Shown here: piece after piece, positions 4,491 through 6,071 of the stretch
How the letters are laid out: each line of letters starts with the position of its first letter
Position numbering within the stretch: the stretch's first letter is position 1
Origin: Chloroflexota bacterium
GTDB lineage: Bacteria > Chloroflexota > FW602-bin22 > JAMCYS01
Assembly (NCBI GenBank): GCA_021847625.1
Contig: JAJZQK010000237.1
Span: 1 to 6,071 of the forward strand
Length of the DNA: 6,071 bases
Direction: 5' to 3'
Translations under genes and position numbers: made by a program
The notes under the pieces: model-generated
The model's input: the letters and a program-made list of their open reading frames with translations, nothing else
Told to the model about the DNA's origin: nothing
Database searches by the model: none

Positions 4491-5894
4491 GTGACTACCG
4501 GCGACGCCAGAGAGCGCCTGCGCGCACTGCCCAGCGTCGATCGCTTGCTGCGGGAACCGGGCGTGCAGCAGCTGCTGGGAGAATACGAGCATTCGGCGTT
4601 GGTCGAGGCGACGAGAGCGACCCTGGAAGGGGTCCGGGAGCAGATTCTGGCCGGCAGGCCGGTACCGAGTGTCGATGAGCTAGCGGCCCTCGTCGGCGCG
4701 CAGGCCCGCTTGCTTTGGCAGCCGTCCCTCGTTCCCGTGATCAACGCCACGGGTGTGATCATCCACACGAACCTCGGTAGGGCTCCTCTTTCGGAGGAGG
4801 CGCTCGCCGCGAGTCTCGCGGTCTCCCGCGGCTATTCGAACCTGGAGTACGACCTGGAGGCCGGCGAGCGTGGCTCGCGGCACGCGCACGTCTCGGATCT
4901 GCTGGCCAGGGTGACGGGGGCGGAGGCGGCGATGGTCGTGAACAACAACGCTTCGGCCGTCCTCCTGGCTCTGAGTGCTTTGGCTCACGGCGAGGAGGTC
5001 GTCGTCTCCCGCGGCCAGGCCGTCGAGATCGGCGGCGGCTTCCGCATCCCCGACGTTCTTCGTCAGAGCGGGGCGCGCCTGGTCGAGGTGGGGACGACCA
5101 ACCGGACCTATCTCTCCGACTACGAGGCGGCGACCGGGGAGCAGACGGCGCTCTACCTGCGCGTGCACTCCAGCAACTTCCGGGTCGTTGGGTTCGTGCA
5201 CGAGGTCGAGATAGAGGACCTCGTCGCGCTTGGCCAGCGCCGGAACGTGCCCGTGTTGGACGACCTGGGCAGCGGCGCGTTGCTCGACACGGCGGAGTTC
5301 GGCCTGGCGCACGAGCCGATGCCGCAGCGCAGTGTTAAGGCGGGCGTCGCAGTTGTCTGCTTTTCCGGCGACAAACTGCTGGGCGGGCCCCAGGCGGGGC
5401 TGATCGTGGGCCAGCGCGCCTACGTCGAGCGTTTGCGCCGCCACCCGCTGGCGAGGGCGGTGCGCATTGACAAGCTTACCCTGGCGGCGCTGCAGGTGAC
5501 GCTGTTGCACTACGCGCGGGGCGAGGCGCTGCGCAAGGTGCCCGTTTGGAGGATGATCTCGACGCCGGATGAGGAACTGGAACGGCGGGCACAGAGCTGG
5601 GCTGACGCCGTCGATGGCTGGGGTGTGCAGGCCCAGGTAGCGGCGACCGAGGCGACGGTCGGCGGCGGGTCGTTGCCCGGGGAGACGCTCAGCAGTCGGG
5701 CTCTGGCGATTGGCGAGGCCGCGGCCGCCGGGCGGGGGTTCTCGCTGCCGGATCTGGCGAGGCGCCTGCGCGCCGGCAATCCCCCGGTGGTCGGGCGGGT
5801 CGAGCGGGGACTGCTGCTTCTGGATGCCCGCACGGTCCAGCCCGGGGAGGATGAACGGCTCCTGAGCGGCCTCAGGCGAGCCTTGGGCGTCTAA
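4491..5894 (+). CDS. selA: L-seryl-tRNA(Sec) selenium transferase (selenocysteine synthase)
   Basis: A 467-residue PLP enzyme that converts Ser-tRNA(Sec) to Sec-tRNA(Sec) with selenophosphate, as a large cytosolic ring in known bacteria. Seen: the SelA N-terminal tRNA-binding region opening with LPSVDRLL (13-20); INATGVIIHTNLGRAPLS (84-101) with Arg97; NLEYDLEAGERGSR; VVNNNASAVLLAL; and CFSGDKLLGGPQAGLIVG with Lys295 as the PLP Schiff-base lysine. RAVRIDK supplies Arg322 and Arg325, matching the active-site arginines known from Aquifex SelA (from memory). The N-terminal domain and full length argue for true SelA rather than the shorter SelA-like aldolase/lyase enzymes. Start GTG 4491 has an excellent GGAGGG (4479-4484) six bases upstream, inside the last codons of the HAD gene. 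It is third in the nadE operon. No selB, selD or tRNA-Sec is seen before the window ends, so the rest of the pathway must lie elsewhere. Confidence 0.96.
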   Translation: MTTGDARERLRALPSVDRLLREPGVQQLLGEYEHSALVEATRATLEGVREQILAGRPVPSVDELAALVGAQARLLWQPSLVPVINATGVIIHTNLGRAPLSEEALAASLAVSRGYSNLEYDLEAGERGSRHAHVSDLLARVTGAEAAMVVNNNASAVLLALSALAHGEEVVVSRGQAVEIGGGFRIPDVLRQSGARLVEVGTTNRTYLSDYEAATGEQTALYLRVHSSNFRVVGFVHEVEIEDLVALGQRRNVPVLDDLGSGALLDTAEFGLAHEPMPQRSVKAGVAVVCFSGDKLLGGPQAGLIVGQRAYVERLRRHPLARAVRIDKLTLAALQVTLLHYARGEALRKVPVWRMISTPDEELERRAQSWADAVDGWGVQAQVAATEATVGGGSLPGETLSSRALAIGEAAAAGRGFSLPDLARRLRAGNPPVVGRVERGLLLLDARTVQPGEDERLLSGLRRALGV

Positions 5895-5970
5895 ATAGTC
5901 CGACGTAGCCGTTGCTGCCCGGGTGCTCGTTATCGGGAGGGCCAATGGAGCCTCTGCCGGCATCCCTATC

Positions 5971-5990
5971 ATCCCCGCGCAAGCGGGGAT
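5971..5990. repeat. Hairpin, first unit of the compound repeat
   Basis: ATCCCCGC (5971-5978) pairs with GCGGGGAT (5983-5990) across the loop GCAA, a GNRA-type tetraloop. Short CCCCGC-type palindromes like this recur in the intergenic DNA of many bacteria. Confidence 0.75.
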
Positions 5991-6006
5991 CCAACGTTAT
6001 CTGTAG

Positions 6007-6025
6007 GGGCGAACGGCGTTCGCCC
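6007..6025. repeat. Central hairpin of the compound repeat
   Basis: GGGCGAAC (6007-6014) pairs perfectly with GTTCGCCC (6018-6025) around GGC. It differs in sequence from the two flanking units, so it is a separate repeat type placed between them. Confidence 0.7.
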
Positions 6026-6045
6026 TCCGGCCGCGCACTGGCTGG

Positions 6046-6065
6046 ATTCCCGCTTCCGCGGGAAT
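6046..6065. repeat. Hairpin, inverted second unit of the compound repeat
   Basis: ATTCCCGC (6046-6053) pairs with GCGGGAAT (6058-6065) around TTCC, which reads GGAA (also GNRA) on the minus strand. Relative to the first unit, a C-G pair has become T-A with both partners changed. Confidence 0.75.
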
Positions 6066-6071
6066 GACGGA

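Larger units (their letters stand above)
5969..6067. repeat. Compound palindromic intergenic repeat downstream of selA
   Basis: Two 25-base units in opposite orientation, 5969-5993 and 6043-6067, match at 22 of 25 positions when one is reverse-complemented, and each unit is itself a hairpin. Between them lies a third palindrome (6007-6025). The layout, hairpin-hairpin-hairpin with inverted ends, resembles REP/BIME clusters or a small non-autonomous element. No transposase is present. It starts 75 bases after the selA stop; no other terminator is seen there, so it may also end the operon transcript. Confidence 0.75.

Noticed and set aside
4680..5972. Long minus-strand open frame of 430 codons opposite selA
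   Set aside because: It lies almost wholly over the clear selA gene, resembles no known family, is rich in Arg/Gln/Pro as expected of antisense frames in GC-rich DNA, and runs into the terminal repeat.
5945..6067. 40-codon plus-strand frame starting at ATG 5945 after GGGAGGG
   Set aside because: Most of it is translated palindromic repeat (SSPRKRGS-like text), a common artefact; no independent sign of a gene, although the ribosome-site-like sequence was noted.
5969..6067. CRISPR array
   Set aside because: Only two copies, in opposite orientation, and the interval between them is itself another palindrome; CRISPR repeats are direct and regularly spaced.
5895..6071. tRNA-Sec or other RNA gene downstream of selA
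   Set aside because: No cloverleaf, no GTTCRANYC-type T-arm and no CCA end; the hairpins are explained by the palindromic repeats.

Overview
The window comes from a GC-rich bacterial chromosome (roughly 60-65% G+C by eye, with AT-rich islands only at promoters). The gene types and the short palindromic intergenic repeats would fit a Chloroflexota-like or similar environmental lineage, but this is inference and no marker in the window settles it. The organism probably makes selenoproteins, because a full-length SelA is encoded.

Layout. (1) 1-487, minus strand: the N-terminal 162 residues of a rhomboid intramembrane serine protease, running off the left edge. (2) 488-806: a divergent intergenic region with a near-consensus promoter (679-707) for the plus strand, a 7+2+7 inverted repeat over its -35 box, and a GC-rich leader hairpin. 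(3) 807-1433, plus: a SufR/ArsR-type winged-helix regulator with a cysteine-rich C-terminus that probably holds an Fe-S cluster or another cysteine-sensed ligand. It is followed by a terminator-like hairpin (1519-1543). (4) 1627-1739: a strong sigma-70-type promoter with a palindrome in its spacer and a leader hairpin. (5) 1740-2804, plus: an NAD(P)-dependent 2-hydroxyacid dehydrogenase of the malate/L-lactate dehydrogenase (Ldh_2) family, ending in a long bulged terminator hairpin (2878-2930). (6) 2911-2940: a promoter whose -35 box lies inside that terminator's right arm. (7) 3022-5894, plus: a tight three-gene operon of nadE (ammonia-dependent NAD synthetase), a HAD-superfamily hydrolase and selA (selenocysteine synthase), with gaps of 8 and 3 bases and no ATG start codon in any of the three. 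(8) 5969-6067: a compound palindromic repeat made of two inverted copies of a 25-bp unit around a third palindrome.

How the parts relate. The regulator and the dehydrogenase are each monocistronic, with their own promoter and terminator; nothing in the sequence ties them to each other. The nadE-HAD-selA operon puts NAD supply and selenocysteine synthesis under one promoter. The HAD protein has Tyr at the position where phosphatases carry the general acid/base Asp, so its reaction is open. I found no RNA gene, CRISPR array, insertion sequence or clearly new multi-gene system. The most distinctive signals are the compensatory base changes in the terminal repeat, the terminator/promoter overlap at 2878-2940, the SufR-like cysteine layout with a matching operator candidate, and the unusual company of selA.
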